DNA of 64,000 nucleotides from Corticium candelabrum (taxonomy: Eukaryota > Porifera > Homoscleromorpha > Homosclerophorida > Plakinidae), in the NCBI RefSeq assembly GCF_963422355.1, contig NC_085095.1:5985327-6049326 (forward strand), written 5' to 3'. The notes below the pieces were generated by a model. It made no database searches. It was not told the origin of the DNA and saw nothing but the letters and a program-made list of their open reading frames with translations. Positions 36,636 to 47,627 of this stretch are shown piece by piece. The translations under genes and the position numbers were made by a program. How positions within the stretch are numbered: position 1 is the stretch's first letter; the number at the start of each line of letters is the position of its first letter.

Positions 36636-37469
36636 GTAAGGCAAGCCCCTAATTAGCGTTAGTGTCAGGGATGGGGACACGTTGCATCCAGGATCGTTAG
36701 CTACTACAATCATGTCTATCCAATGCTGCTTTGACAGCTTTGACAAGTGTAGCGGTAAAAAGTGTACTGTTGTAAACTTTAAAAGGTGTTTTCTTTTCTT
36801 TTAACAGTTAACGGCATCTGATTCCCGGTAGAAATTGTCCAAAAGCGTTGCAACAAATGGGAACAAAATAAGTTTTAGGTTTGGTACACATCAGTAGAAC
36901 ACTGGGTACATAGACAGGTCTATATATACTATCTCTAATAAGACTGTCAAGCAAGTTTGATTGGCTTCTTGATTAAAATGCGTTACGTTAATTAAAAAAT
37001 TGTGCGGGGCGTGGTCGTGAGAATTTCCGCCATGCCTTACAAAAATCCTGGGGACAACCCTGTAATAGATAGCTCATACTCGTGAGATTCAAGCTTGAGA
37101 TGAGTGTGAATAAAACAGAAAAATGCACAGCACAGCACAGCACAGCAAACCACACCACGCCAGCACACAATTCTATTACATACACAAATACCTGTATATT
37201 TTTGTCATACAGATTATGTCACGTTGAATACTTATGTTTTCTTTCATTTCACCTGTTTCAAGAGTTGCTGCTGTATTGGACCCACCACACCATGCTCTCC
37301 GTTTAGCTGTCAGAGACACCATGCTGGCTGGTTGCAGGTCAGCCTACTATAAGCTCAAAGATAACCGGCCTCCTCTTGAATTTACTAAAACAAGAGGAAC
37401 TTGGGTAAACTCCCACTGTGCATTGTGGACAGCTGATTTTCACGAAAATAGTTTCAGCTATAATAGTAA
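36636..37469. other. Downstream of the OTU-like exon
   Basis: This is a putative intron plus a weak exon candidate near 37265-37350, with a short CACAG tandem at about 37127-37146. The end is cut by the Helitron at 37470. Confidence 0.35.
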
Positions 37470-37989
37470 CTAGTATCCATGGCCCGTCCTTCGTACGGGC
37501 AAGATACTGTAGTGTAAAGGTAGGTCTGTGGACACGCACGTGCAATCTTTGTTGCGAGGTCCCGGATATACTGAATGAACTCGAATCTTGTTCTTCGCGC
37601 TTGTTTCGAACGAAATCGACACACTCCCCGTGTAACGCTTGCTGCAGAAAACGTGTAGGTTGGATTCCGTGCAAATGCAATCAGAATTTGGAGAGAAACG
37701 CAAGCGATAGAAGAGTAAGTTTCGTCGGCAAGAGATATTCGATCGCTCGAAGCTTTGCGAAGGACGACAATGCATACGGTCTACACAGGACTGGCGTGGG
37801 CGTGTGTTCGAATAAACCGGAATGTGTAGCGTTTGCGTCGTCGAGAAATTTTACGCGGGGGTCGACCCCTCAAGAGGGGACCCGGTGCATTATTTTTTTT
37901 ATTTTTTACGCAAACCTTCCTCTGTGCGTGCCGAGTGTGCGTACCGATTTCGGTTGCGAACGGACAAAAGACGTGGCCTCCAAACGCGA

Positions 37990-38056
<67 letters not shown>

Positions 38057-38077
38057 ATTTGAGCTTTATATATTAGA
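37470..38077 (-). mobile_element. Non-autonomous Helitron, unit F
   Basis: A minus-strand member of the same family as units A-E: TC at 38077-38076, long GT/CA run at about 37995-38052, the 3' hairpin, and CTAG at 37473-37470, inserted between A and T. It is the longest copy because of the microsatellite. Confidence 0.85.
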
Positions 38078-38470
38078 TGGAAGGCCTTTTCATCGCCCAC
38101 AGATCTAGAAATTCATTTTTGATGGTTCCCGCTATTCTTGCTTTTTATAATAATAAAATTCAATTTTTAAACCCTCGGCTGCTACCCAATTCTCTCGCTC
38201 ATTAGTTATGCTAAAGACCAAAAATACAGCTCTGGCAGAATCCCTATATAGGCCGGTTTGCAAGACTGGCTGTGCTATTAGGAAAAATACGGGAGTCACT
38301 GCAATTTTTGTAAGTCTAAAGCGAGAGTGAACAGAAAGTAAGTAGCCTCAGTAGACTGACAGGTACAATGCAATGCTAAAGATAATACCAGGGGTGACAA
38401 TCTAACCCTAGCCCACATACTACTGTACCCTAGGGCTTCTGTGCCTCGGGTAATTAATATAATCACATGC

Positions 38471-38541
<71 letters not shown>

Positions 38542-38732
38542 CACACACACACAACACATGCATGCACACACATTAAATACACATACCCTTGATATTGGTC
38601 AGTCAGTCGCATCCTTCTGCAATATCAGATTGATACCAACAATCAAATGTCAATTGAAACCCTCCTGTATTCCTGTATGAGTAGAAAATCAAATTCCAGC
38701 TTTCATTAAATAACTATAATACATTGAATATC
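38078..38732. repeat. GOPC downstream region with CA microsatellite and dispersed repeat
   Basis: (CA)n occupies about 38475-38552. From about 38590 to 38755 the sequence matches the repeat at 3131-3290 (ATTGGTCAGTC, CAACAATCAAATGTCAATTG, AAAATGTATAATC). Nothing codes here. Confidence 0.7.
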
Positions 38733-40574
38733 CTAAAATGTATAATCCGAATTAAATACTGTAGCAGAGTCAGTCAGTTGTGACAAGTGGTATGATTGAC
38801 AATCAACAGTATCAGACTCAACCCCACCAAAGCCAGCTTGACTGGCCTCACTTACAGGAAAATTACCAGCCACGGGTTGGACTTCCATCATTGAAACACC
38901 AGGATGCAAGTGACGACTACTTTCAATGCTCTCTTCATCCTCATCTTCAACATCACTGAGATCAAGATACACAACATCGAGTTGAATTTCGTCAACTGCT
39001 TTCTCGAGAACAGCTACAGCGTCACTGTGCGTAGCATGTCTCACATCCTGCCCATTAACGGCAAGTATAGTATCCCCAATGAACAGACCATGGGCACGAG
39101 CTGCTGCCTGTCCAGGTTCCAGGGCAGAAACAATAATGGGTAAGCCATGCTCCCGTCCACCCTGACACATAATTATATGACTATAGGAGTGCAAATCATC
39201 TAAGTCATAACTTACTGCAATAGATAGCCCCAATTGTTCATCGTTAGCTCTCACAACAAGTATGTTTCTCACGCCGTTTTCTCTGTCCTCGTTGCTAATA
39301 AATCCGGCTGTTGCATCAGGTTTTGACATTAGAGCTTTTCTCTGATTTCCTGCAAGTCTGGTTGCAGGAACAGGCATGCCCTTACAACGAGCACGTACCC
39401 GACATGCATGAACAACGGCCCTGTGGTGGTTCAACGCAATCTCCGATTCCAGTCGACTCCATACAGCCATGTTTTTTCCATACCGAATCTCACTAATCAG
39501 TAGTTGTATCTCTTGAAGCCTACCAGTATAGAATAAACTACTTACACAGACTAAACAAAATAATTTTGACAAATACTGAATAGATGTGAGCAGACAGATC
39601 TCACATGCCAGAGACAGCGTTACGAGCGTTTGGTGACACTACAATATTTTGTCTATTTTCACTGCCTGTTAGTTCCATTATCAATATTTTTGACATTCAA
39701 TATGGCCACTACTCGATACTGTGTACAGTATTGCAAACACAAGTAATGCACGAAATCTTGCTTTTGGCACACCACGAGCAGAGACAGATTTGCTAATCTC
39801 GAGTGGCTAATGCTACATTGAATGATGTCACCCCATGTGTTTCAACAGTTACTATCTAAGTGGTTAAGCAACACCATTAGTGTACTCTTATGGCATTGAA
39901 CTGTCAACAGTCCTACTATGACAAATGAAACAGAATCTGTCTACCAGTTGCTTGAGTGTAATTGCATGTACATTGTACCTTCCAGAGAGCTCCTTGTCCA
40001 AGTATCTTGCTGTCAGCTTGGAGCCTGCACTTATGTCTTGTGCCTCCTTCACCCACTCTCTCAACTTTGCATTTTCTCGTTCCAGTTGTTGTACAGATGC
40101 AGCTAACTTGGCTTCTCTTGCAACATTCGCTTTCAGCGAATCTATCTGTGCATCGAGCTTTGCCTTCAAGGTGTCCATCTCTAGGCTGCTGTCTGTTCTC
40201 ATGTACGACTGCAAATGGACTTGAGCAGCATGAAGTTGGATTAGACGACCTTCTAGTTCCTTCTCAAGAGCAGCATTAGTAGACGTCAGCTCTGACACTT
40301 CATCTCTGAAGTGCACTAACTGAGCCTATACATATCACCATTGTTATTGTGATGAAATGCAATGCATGGTGACTATTAACAAAGCCAGTTAATGGTTATG
40401 TAGCTGAAAGCGTTTTCTATAGAGCGACAAGTTGAGGTAATGCCAATTTCATAGTGTTCATGAGCAAACTCTTCTTCACTCACACAATGATGACCAGTGG
40501 ATAAGCAAACAGAAGCCTCCTACTGTACAGACAATAAACTGGCCAGAACACTAACTGTTGGTTTGTTGCACACA

Positions 40575-40650
<76 letters not shown>

Positions 40651-40895
40651 AATGTGCACAACATGCATGCACACACAAAAAATGGATAAGAAGCTGCCAT
40701 TTGTTACGGTTACGCCCCAGCCAGATCCAGGCACTCATTTATACTCCTGAGTTGAGAGAGGCAATTGTGTGTAAGTTTCCTGCCCAAGGAAATTATGCCA
40801 TAGTTTGCCATCACTGTGACTTGAACCTGTAACCCTGCAAGACCCCGGATGTAATCACTCCATAAGATGACTCTCTAACCGACTGAGCTATAGCA

Positions 40896-40971
<76 letters not shown>

Positions 40972-41702
40972 CGCCAGAAGCTGCATTATATATGGTCATG
41001 CCTCAACCTTATGGCTGGGCTCCTGTGTGTTACCAGAACTGTGGGCCTGCTCTAGCATGTCTGGGACAGATACTCGCACGAGCACCTCCTCCCCCCTACT
41101 TGTAATGCCAAACTGAGGCGTGGGAACCCAAAGTTCCACCAGGTCCTCAGTGGCTGATCATCAAGTCACAGTCTGTGGCCACTTAGGCACAACTTTCTTT
41201 CTCCTCCTGGAAAAAGACGACCAGCTGTCCTTTCTCCTTTCTCCTCCTGGGGGAGAGGACTGACTGTAGTAGCCACCACCCTCCCCAGTCAAAGACCGGT
41301 ACTCATTTAAACTCTTGAGTCAAAAGAGGCTATTGCGTGTGAATTCCTTGCCCATGCCTGTGCTCATCCCGAACTTGCAACCCACAGGTATTTGCCTCTC
41401 CAGAAAAACACGCACGCACGCACTTACCACAAATTTATGGTGTAACCAGAGACGATCCGAAACAGAAATCTTTGATTTCAACTCACCTCTTGTTTCATGT
41501 TTGTTTCGAAGACAGAGCGCGCTTTCTCTCCAAGATGACTAAATATGACTGACAAGGTGTGCAGTTTCCCTCTAATTTCGTCACCACGTTCTCCTCTCAT
41601 GCCATCCAGTCGTCCAAACGCCACGTCCACTTCCACCCAAACGCGATCAAAGTGTTTCTCGAGCTTGTCGAGGACCGAAAATCCGTCAGGAATCAACGAC
41701 AT
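38733..41702 (-). CDS. GOPC: Golgi-associated PDZ and coiled-coil protein
   Basis: A trafficking scaffold that, in vertebrates, binds Golgi/coiled-coil partners and the C-termini of membrane cargo through its PDZ domain. Exons: 41487-41702, 39979-40325, 39216-39519, 38733-39161. Lengths sum to 431 codons plus stop, close to the 450-odd residues of vertebrate GOPC. Visible features: N-terminal LEKHFDRVWVEVD; a coiled coil (residues about 73-187) ending YLDKELSGR and continuing RLQEIQLLISEI; the Leu/Ala-rich linker ESEIALNHHRAVVHACR; then one PDZ domain (about 265-355) with LGLSIAGG at the carboxylate-binding loop and GDTILAVNGQDVR. The 54-nt intron at 39162-39215 has no stop and is a multiple of three, so it could be missed; removing it restores LSIAGGREHG. 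An acidic tail follows. Intron 1 holds a SINE and microsatellites. Confidence 0.88.
40567..40648. repeat. CA microsatellite in GOPC intron 1
   Basis: Uninterrupted (CA)n of about 80 bp. A second run, about 40897-40971, abuts the SINE. Confidence 0.95.
40690..40898 (-). mobile_element. tRNA-derived SINE in GOPC intron 1
   Basis: On the minus strand from 40898: an A-box-like TAGCTCAGTCGGTTAGAG (about 40874-40891), a B-box-like GGTTCAAGTCACAGTG (about 40812-40828), then GGCATAATTTCCTTGGGCAG and a tail with ACACAATTGCCTCTC. It is the same family as 1856-2992 and uninterrupted here. A related tail-like fragment is at about 41290-41400 (ACTCATTTAAACTCTTGAGT). Confidence 0.75.
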
Positions 41703-41887
41703 GTCTCACCGGAAGCGACTAACGTACGCTAACATGTGTGTCACGTGATCTCATTCCCGCCCAATGCTCTAGATACTGCTGACGTGTATCTACTCATTCA
41801 AAACGCCGGCTTTCTTACGCGACGTTATCAAGTTCATCGCTCTGTCCTCCCTTTCTTGTTCTCATCACCTGCCTGCTCTCATTCTCG
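41703..41887. promoter_or_regulatory. Bidirectional promoter between GOPC and the 41.9-kb gene
   Basis: Only 185 bp separate the two start codons, which point away from each other. The interval includes GTGTCACGTGATCTC (about 41737-41751), with a CACGTG E-box-like palindrome. Sharing of a promoter is inferred from the geometry. Confidence 0.6.
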
Positions 41888-43839
41888 ATGCCTTTCAATC
41901 TGACAGTCGCCAACCCACGAGGAACCGGAAGCGTGAAGCTCGTATGCGAATTCGAAAGGCTTCCCAAAGGCAACGTTGTTGTGTAAGTCGTCCTGCTGTG
42001 TGCGTGCATGCGAGGGGGGCTCTAACCGCTCGCTTGCACGCCAAATACCGGCTGTGAAGTTGATAACACCTGAAGACAGGAACGCGGTTTTCGACCGGAA
42101 GTTTGTGTGACTTGTTGCGCAGGGACCGAGTGAGGTCCATCTTTCTTTCTACCGTGTAGCGAGTTGAGACAACCTGTTAGGTGCATGTTCTAGCTATGTA
42201 CACACATTGTGGGAAGGACCTTTGTAGTAACTACTACTAATTGTTTTATTAATTTGCGCGTCTAAGAGATTTGTGTTGACATAATAAATGTGTCGTCGTG
42301 TACTTCCGAAGTGGTGGGTAGATAACATCATGTCTTCTTTTTAGTCCGAACGGGCTGCATTTCAAAGAGTATGTTCGCAACTCGGAGGTGCCCGAGAGGT
42401 GGGCAACTTCCGTGATCGTTAGGAGTCACCGGACTGCGACTGCCGAGCAGAGACGGAATGCGAGGATTGTCTTTCAACACCTCATGACAAAGGACTATGT
42501 AAGTTCTGTTGACACATCGTGGGAAGGATCTTACGGGACGATGTGATGTTTTGCAGTCGGCGAGAGCGTGTAGCAATCAGGGGTCTGTGTATTTGCGGAC
42601 GCCTCCCATTGATGAGCTGGATGCTAGTGGAAGAGTGAGGATACTATGTTGCTTTAGGCAGCCTCTAAAGCAAGTGGATTCGTGTGGTTCTTCTGGTGAA
42701 TCATCCCATCAAAGCAGTGATGACAAAGAAATGTCACCAGACGCAGATAATTCAATACTTTCTATGTGCCAGACGTCAGAGGTGGGTAGTTGGTGGGGAA
42801 AGGTCAGCTCCACGTCATTGCCCGTTGACCCAAGGAGAGCAAGAAGTCCAGCAACAGTGTCGACATTGTTCCAACAATCTAGTATGTAGAAGGTGTGTTA
42901 AGCATGTAGTATATTGGTGATGTGTTATCTTCTTTCTCAGAATTGAGAGATGGAAGCAAAGTGACCAGTGAAAGAGTCATGAATGTGCAATGCTCTAGAT
43001 GTGGAACGCAGCACGTTTCAATCGAAGAAGAGAAATGTTGCATACGATCATGCAGCCACCACCTCGATCCTAACTCCAGACATTATATTAGTAAAAAGCA
43101 GCATATAGATGGCTTGAAGACTAAATTGGACGATGTGAGGACCATAAGAATCTTTGAGAGCCGATCAAGGCAGAGAATGAAGAAAACTGCGTCATCTGGT
43201 TGGGTGAGAAAAGCGAAGACAAATGGTGCTGAGAAGCAGCACGGTAAGAAGAACAGACGTCGAGCAATACCTGCTGTACATGATGTCAAACTATCCTGGT
43301 CTTCAATGACAGGTGCACACAGTGACACTTTAGTTGATGGAGAAGCTGAGATCAAGGGGCTGGAAAGTAGTCAATGTCATGGCGTAGAGTATGCCCCACA
43401 TCTGCACAGTTACAATGACAACTACACAAGTGGACAAAGTCTTGACTTTGAAGTGAAGAACATCCGACGAGATAAAAGACTACGAAAGGCTAGACGTAAA
43501 CAAGGAATCACAGAACGAGGTTACACACTGACTACGCGTGAAGAGAGAGTTCTAAAACGGAGCATAAAGAGGGAACGGAGCATAAAGAGGGAACGAAGTG
43601 AACGGAGTGTAGCTAGAAGGCTCGGTGCTAAAATTGGATATTGCAGTTCGGAGTTCATCCCCACTGAATGGGACAGTCTAGAAACAGACATTGCAACCGA
43701 TGAGAACGAGGCTGGAGCGTACATGTCGTATCTGTGGACACAGCCAACTTCGAGTAACAGGCCCAAGACATCAAATCACAGGACTCTTTGCACCGGGTTT
43801 GACCTCGACGAGATCACGAACATAAACGATGTGTTTTAA
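41888..43839 (+). CDS. Unrecognised basic protein, 490 residues
   Basis: A four-exon model: 41888-41982, 42345-42498, 42557-42881, 42941-43839. The frame is open throughout, the phases agree, and the total is 490 codons plus stop. The N-terminal part (residues 1-120) looks folded and starts MPFNLTVANPRGTGSVKLVC, with KGNVVVPNGLHFKEYVRNSE following. The middle is Ser/Asp-rich. A CSRCGTQH...CCIRSC cluster (about residues 208-232) could bind metal. The C-terminal half is strongly basic and contains a tandem KRSIKRERSIKRERSER repeat, suggesting nuclear location or nucleic-acid binding. I do not recognise the family. It shares a putative promoter with GOPC and converges on YRDC, with 88 bp between stop codons. 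Confidence 0.7.
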
Positions 43840-43927
43840 CTCTTAGTTAACAGTAAGGAAAACTGTCATCGATTTGTGTTGTAACTTATTTCAAGAGCAA
43901 TAACTTGTTGAGTTCTTGGGTTGCTGG

Positions 43928-44808
43928 CTACTGTACCTCTCGAAATCCGTACGTTTCTTTCAAAAGTTGTGTTGTTGCTTCATAAACTCTGTGAATAGAA
44001 CAACTTCATGTCTAATCAACCCGAATGCTTGTAGTATGGGTATTGTCCTTTACCTGCCACGTCGAATAATTCTAAATTGATTTGCCTCACTGATGTCGAC
44101 AACCGTCGATCCTAAACGTGAATCATTTCGTATTGTGCCACCATCGACTATCAAGTCAAGCTTGGGCCACAGCTCTTGAAATTCCTGCATTAATTAATTA
44201 ATTTAAAGACTCGCCTTGAAATCTTAACTTTGACTTTACATATTAGCAAGTCTTACATTGACTGCTAGGGTGCTTGGTTTTGTGCTCGTGTTGGCGCTTG
44301 TGAGGGCTAATGGTTGTTTACAGAACTGTGCCAGTTTCCTTACAAATGGGTGGGATGGGATTCGGACTCCGATCGATGTCAGTCCAGGATTCAGTTCTGG
44401 ATTTAATGCCGGTTTTCTGCGTAGTACGACTGTTACCGCCCCTGGTAACAGATCACGCAGTAAATTGTCGTCTGGTACGTACGCCCAGCTGCAATAAAGA
44501 GTAGGAATACAAAAAATTTAGGATAAAATACCGAGCATGCGCACTAGTACATCTTCATACCGGCTGATGTCTTCTACATCTCCCACGCATATCGCAAGAG
44601 GCTTTTCGGGATCTCTTTGTTTCATTTCGTATAATTTCTGGACGCCTTCTGTGCTCTGAGCGAGGCTGGCAACGCCGTAGATGGTGTCTGTAGGAATGGC
44701 GATTGTTCCTCCTCTAGTCAAGATTTGGCCCGCTTTTTCTATGTCATCAGACAACACATCGTTGTTTTCTTGCAATGAAATCCTCACTGGAGATGACAGC
44801 TCTGTCAT
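43928..44808 (-). CDS. YRDC: Threonylcarbamoyl-AMP synthase (YRDC/Sua5 family)
   Basis: This family makes L-threonylcarbamoyl-adenylate from threonine, bicarbonate and ATP, the first step of t6A37 tRNA modification. Exons: 44561-44808, 44257-44488, 44054-44184, 43928-43988; 223 codons plus stop in consistent phase. Motifs: GGTIAIPTDTIYGVA (substrate/ATP pocket), KQRDPEKPLAICVGD, LLPGAVTVVL, GVRIPSHPF, PLALTSANTS, LGSTVVDIS and FRIIRRGR, in the order expected of YrdC. Human YRDC is longer because of an N-terminal extension. I start at ATG 44808; the frame remains open upstream to about 44871, so a longer N-terminus is possible. The first donor (44560) is chosen over a later GT because it keeps the frame and removes extra residues absent from the family. 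Confidence 0.9.
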
Positions 44809-45556
44809 AGCTAGAAGAATGCTAAAATAGGTGACCTCACTTGCCTCGAAGTCCCAAACTCTGTCTTGCACAGCCGTCCGCGCCGCGCCGCTAGCGCTGA
44901 TGACAAAATTATCAATCCGGGAATGTCGAAGGCAAAGCGAGACTGGGCGAGTCTACTCGTAGCTGGACAAACGCAGAGCCGTATCTAGGGCTCTGCATAA
45001 ACGGAGCTGTACACGACTCTGCTTACAAGACAAGCCGTAGGTGACATCAGATCTGCATGTGTCCACGAAAAATGAAAACGTTCCAAAACGTATGTCTAGC
45101 TAGCTAGACCCTACCACTGCAACAGACGAATATGTAGCGATGTTATGCGTAGACCTAGCAATTGAATTTATATTGAAAATTGAAAATCAATTTGTCGACC
45201 TACATAGAGCTAGCTAGACTGTTTCCAACTCAACTGTATACAATAAAGTATTTTGTGTGTCGGTCTCAGGAATGGGAGTAGAACGCCTACGCAAAGAGAA
45301 GTTTTAGAAATAATCTAGAAAACTAACAACTGTTCTACTATAGCTATGTACCATGAATACTTGCTAGACTTTTGTACGCTAAAGACTGTGAAGTAAGTTA
45401 GCATACCATAGACTCTCTACGTGTACATGTGTAATGACCGGTCTCAATTATTAGTTTACGTATGGTATTACGCATGTCTTTCTTGTTGTATGTATAGCTA
45501 TAGCCAGTGGAGTAGCTATGAGAGGGGAAGAGGTTTGGAAGTTCAGTTCAGTGCGT

Positions 45557-45860
45557 CAGTAGCCTCGCAGTGTGGATTGCAGCCCCAGATACGCCGTTAT
45601 CACTCTGGTTTAGTACCGCCCCTTGCGGTCACCATCCCTAGGCCCTAGGGACATGATTAGTGTCAGTTACAACCATACTTGGTCGACGTAGCAGATTACA
45701 GGAAACGATTGTAGCGTGGGATCTTGCAGACAGCAGTCCAATGCATTGCAGGAGAGGCATATGACGCATTACAGCTTCAACTGGGAACCTGTGTACGCGT
45801 GCAGCGGCATATGATGCACTGCGTCATGCACTTTGTACTCTTTACATCGCGACCGTTCGC
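45557..45860. repeat. Dispersed repeat, copy 2 (uninterrupted)
   Basis: An inverted relative of 441-1235. It shows the intact site AACCTGTGTACGCG that is split by the MITE in copy 1, as well as CCCTAGGGACATGATTAGTG and CAGCAGTCCAATGCATTG. Confidence 0.65.
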
Positions 45861-46376
45861 AAATTGTGTTCGCCGTTTGACAAAGTAGCCGTCTTGTTTT
45901 TCTCTTACTGTGTTTCTTCTCCTCGTCGGTCAGTTGAAAAGTTATTTATTCAAAACGTAGGCGGACAGCTATAGGGGAGGGTCCTGGGCTGGGGGTCTGG
46001 ACGCCTAACGAAAATGTTGTTTGTTGTGTTAGTAAAGTGAAGGTACCTTAGTGTTTTGATGGATGGTTAATTCGTTCAAATCTAAACTTACATGCCTCTA
46101 TTAATCTAATTAATATGCTAGGAAATTAACCCTAATACAGATTGAAGTGAATTTGCTGGTGCCCTAGTTCATCCATGCAGATTTAGCTGCTATGGGCCGT
46201 GGCTAATGACAACTGGACCCTCTCTTTCGAAAAATTCGATAGCCGCGCCTGCAAACTACCGTTCGCTTTGTCGCCCATACTAGCTAGGGCCTAAAGACCG
46301 AGCATACTCACCTGATACCTATCATCCTTCGCTGACAAATCAGGCGCTTGACGAAACCGTTCAAACCTTCGGACCC

Positions 46377-46441
46377 TAGACTCGAGCCAGTCTCTCCCCG
46401 CCTTCGTCATTCCCCGGATATTCACTGGTTTCAGACCGCCT
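46377..46441 (+). repeat. Inverted-repeat partner 1 (CGAGCCAGTCTCTCCCCGCC)
   Basis: It carries CGAGCCAGTCTCTCCCCGCC, TTCGTCATTCCCCGGATA and GGTTTCAGACCGCC. The reverse complement lies at 47565-47627, facing it across about 1.1 kb, and a third, diverged copy lies near 13985-14030. The pair may be the ends of an element, but target duplications are not evident. Confidence 0.6.
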
Positions 46442-47022
46442 TCTTCCGGTGCAATTAACTTTGAAGAGGTCATACCTTCTAACAGACAGAGTTACATACC
46501 GGGATCCGTTTAGTGGTCGCTGCTTGTATCATAATATCGTGATTTGTTAGTAAGTGGTATCCAATTCTTCTACAGTGTAAATACGTATGCCGTGCCTGTT
46601 GCTAGGCCATACAGTGTCTAGTCTACTGCAAAACAACACGTTTTCAAGGAAATGGGGCGTCAAAACATTCCGTTCTTTACGAGGTAGCTAACGATCATGC
46701 ATGCTAGTTGTTAGTTCAATCGAGCAGCCTAGAGATCTCTCCACTCTAATGTATAGTGCTCGTGCAGTCGGTGATGATTCCCAGTGTAGGGTGCGATTGA
46801 CCATGCAGACCAAAGAGCAGTCCGTTGGTGTCACTACAGCTTTACTTCACGAATGGTGATTATTATTCTAGACTCACCGATGGAATCCGTCACTAGGCAT
46901 TGAGATCTCAAACACACAACTTACGCAGGTTTGAAAATCATAATGAGATCGGCACGCAGTCTGAAGGTTCGTTGACAAACGATGTCTAAGCAGAAGTAAG
47001 TATACTATAGCAATCACACCAG

Positions 47023-47340
47023 AAGCCTCCTCTACTCGAAGCTGACGTCGGAAAGGTGGTCAGAGATGTCTTTGGGCGGAGAGTACAAAGAAAGAAGACA
47101 AAGCACCAAGGAAACGGTGTCAACAAATATTTCGGCCTGAAAAGAAAGCGTGTGAACGACGACATAGCACACGACTTTTCTAGGAGACCGTGTTCTTCTG
47201 GCCTTCCTAGCACAAACATAAATGTAGTCGACCTCTTGGAGAAAATACAGCAGCAAACGGACGAGCTGGAAAGTGAGAGGCAACAGCGACTGAACCTGGA
47301 GAGACAACTTCGTGAATTAGCTATAATTAATAACCTATAG
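47023..47340 (+). CDS. Candidate small basic/coiled-coil protein exon
   Basis: An open frame ends with TAG at 47340. After an acceptor-like CACACCAG it encodes KPPLLEADVGKVVRDVFGRR, a basic stretch KYFGLKRKRVNDD, and a C-terminal heptad-like helix (LLEKIQQQTDELESERQQRL). The frame is closed upstream by a stop, so an upstream exon is needed; ATG 46942 (MRSARSLK) ends in phase 0 at a weak GTTCGT donor and would fit. Composition suggests a short nuclear coiled-coil protein, but I recognise no family, and it sits between inverted repeats, so it could also belong to an element. Confidence 0.4.
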   Translation, partial: KPPLLEADVGKVVRDVFGRRVQRKKTKHQGNGVNKYFGLKRKRVNDDIAHDFSRRPCSSGLPSTNINVVDLLEKIQQQTDELESERQQRLNLERQLRELAIINNL

Positions 47341-47564
47341 TTAGAGACGTCTAGATTATTTCTATAAACTTCCTACATGTACAGGCTGTCAGAGCTACGA
47401 AACATACCTGCTCTTTCACGATTTCTCAACGACTGAGGCATCCGGCTCGAGACCTCAAGAAACAAAATAGGCAATTAGCGACAACTACCAGACAATCTGC
47501 ATGTCATTATGTGACCATGAAACCGTATATACATGACGTAAAATTCCTGAGGGCGGTCTGAAAC

Positions 47565-47627
47565 CAGTCTCTCCACGGCGAGGATTGACTATCCGGGGAA
47601 TGACGAAGGCGGGGAGAGACTGGCTCG
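47565..47627 (-). repeat. Inverted-repeat partner 2
   Basis: Reverse complement of 46377-46441, with a small internal insertion (CCACGGCGAGGATTGACT region). Confidence 0.6.

Larger units (their letters stand above)
44809..46981. other. Intergenic region with dispersed repeats
   Basis: No gene is supported. It contains the repeat at 45557-45860 and the inverted-repeat segment at 46377-46441; the rest is AT-rich, unremarkable sequence. Confidence 0.5.

Noticed and set aside
39162-39215. Continuous coding through the GOPC PDZ domain (adds VSYDLDDLHSYSHIIMCQ)
   Set aside because: The segment begins GTAAGT, ends CAG, and interrupts the conserved LGLSIAGG carboxylate-binding loop. It is a stop-free 54-nt intron.
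39368-39416. A further 49-nt GOPC intron (GTACGT...TTGCAG) in the linker
   Set aside because: Removing it would shift the frame, and the flanking sequence reads through without a stop.
40811-40898. A functional tRNA gene
   Set aside because: Pol III A- and B-box-like sequences are present, but no cloverleaf with a proper anticodon stem and acceptor stem forms. A second copy and a conserved non-tRNA tail indicate a SINE.
44258-44504. Plus-strand ORFs with a signal-peptide-like start (MTARVLGFVLVLALV)
   Set aside because: They are antisense to YRDC exon 2, whose minus-strand translation carries clear YrdC motifs.
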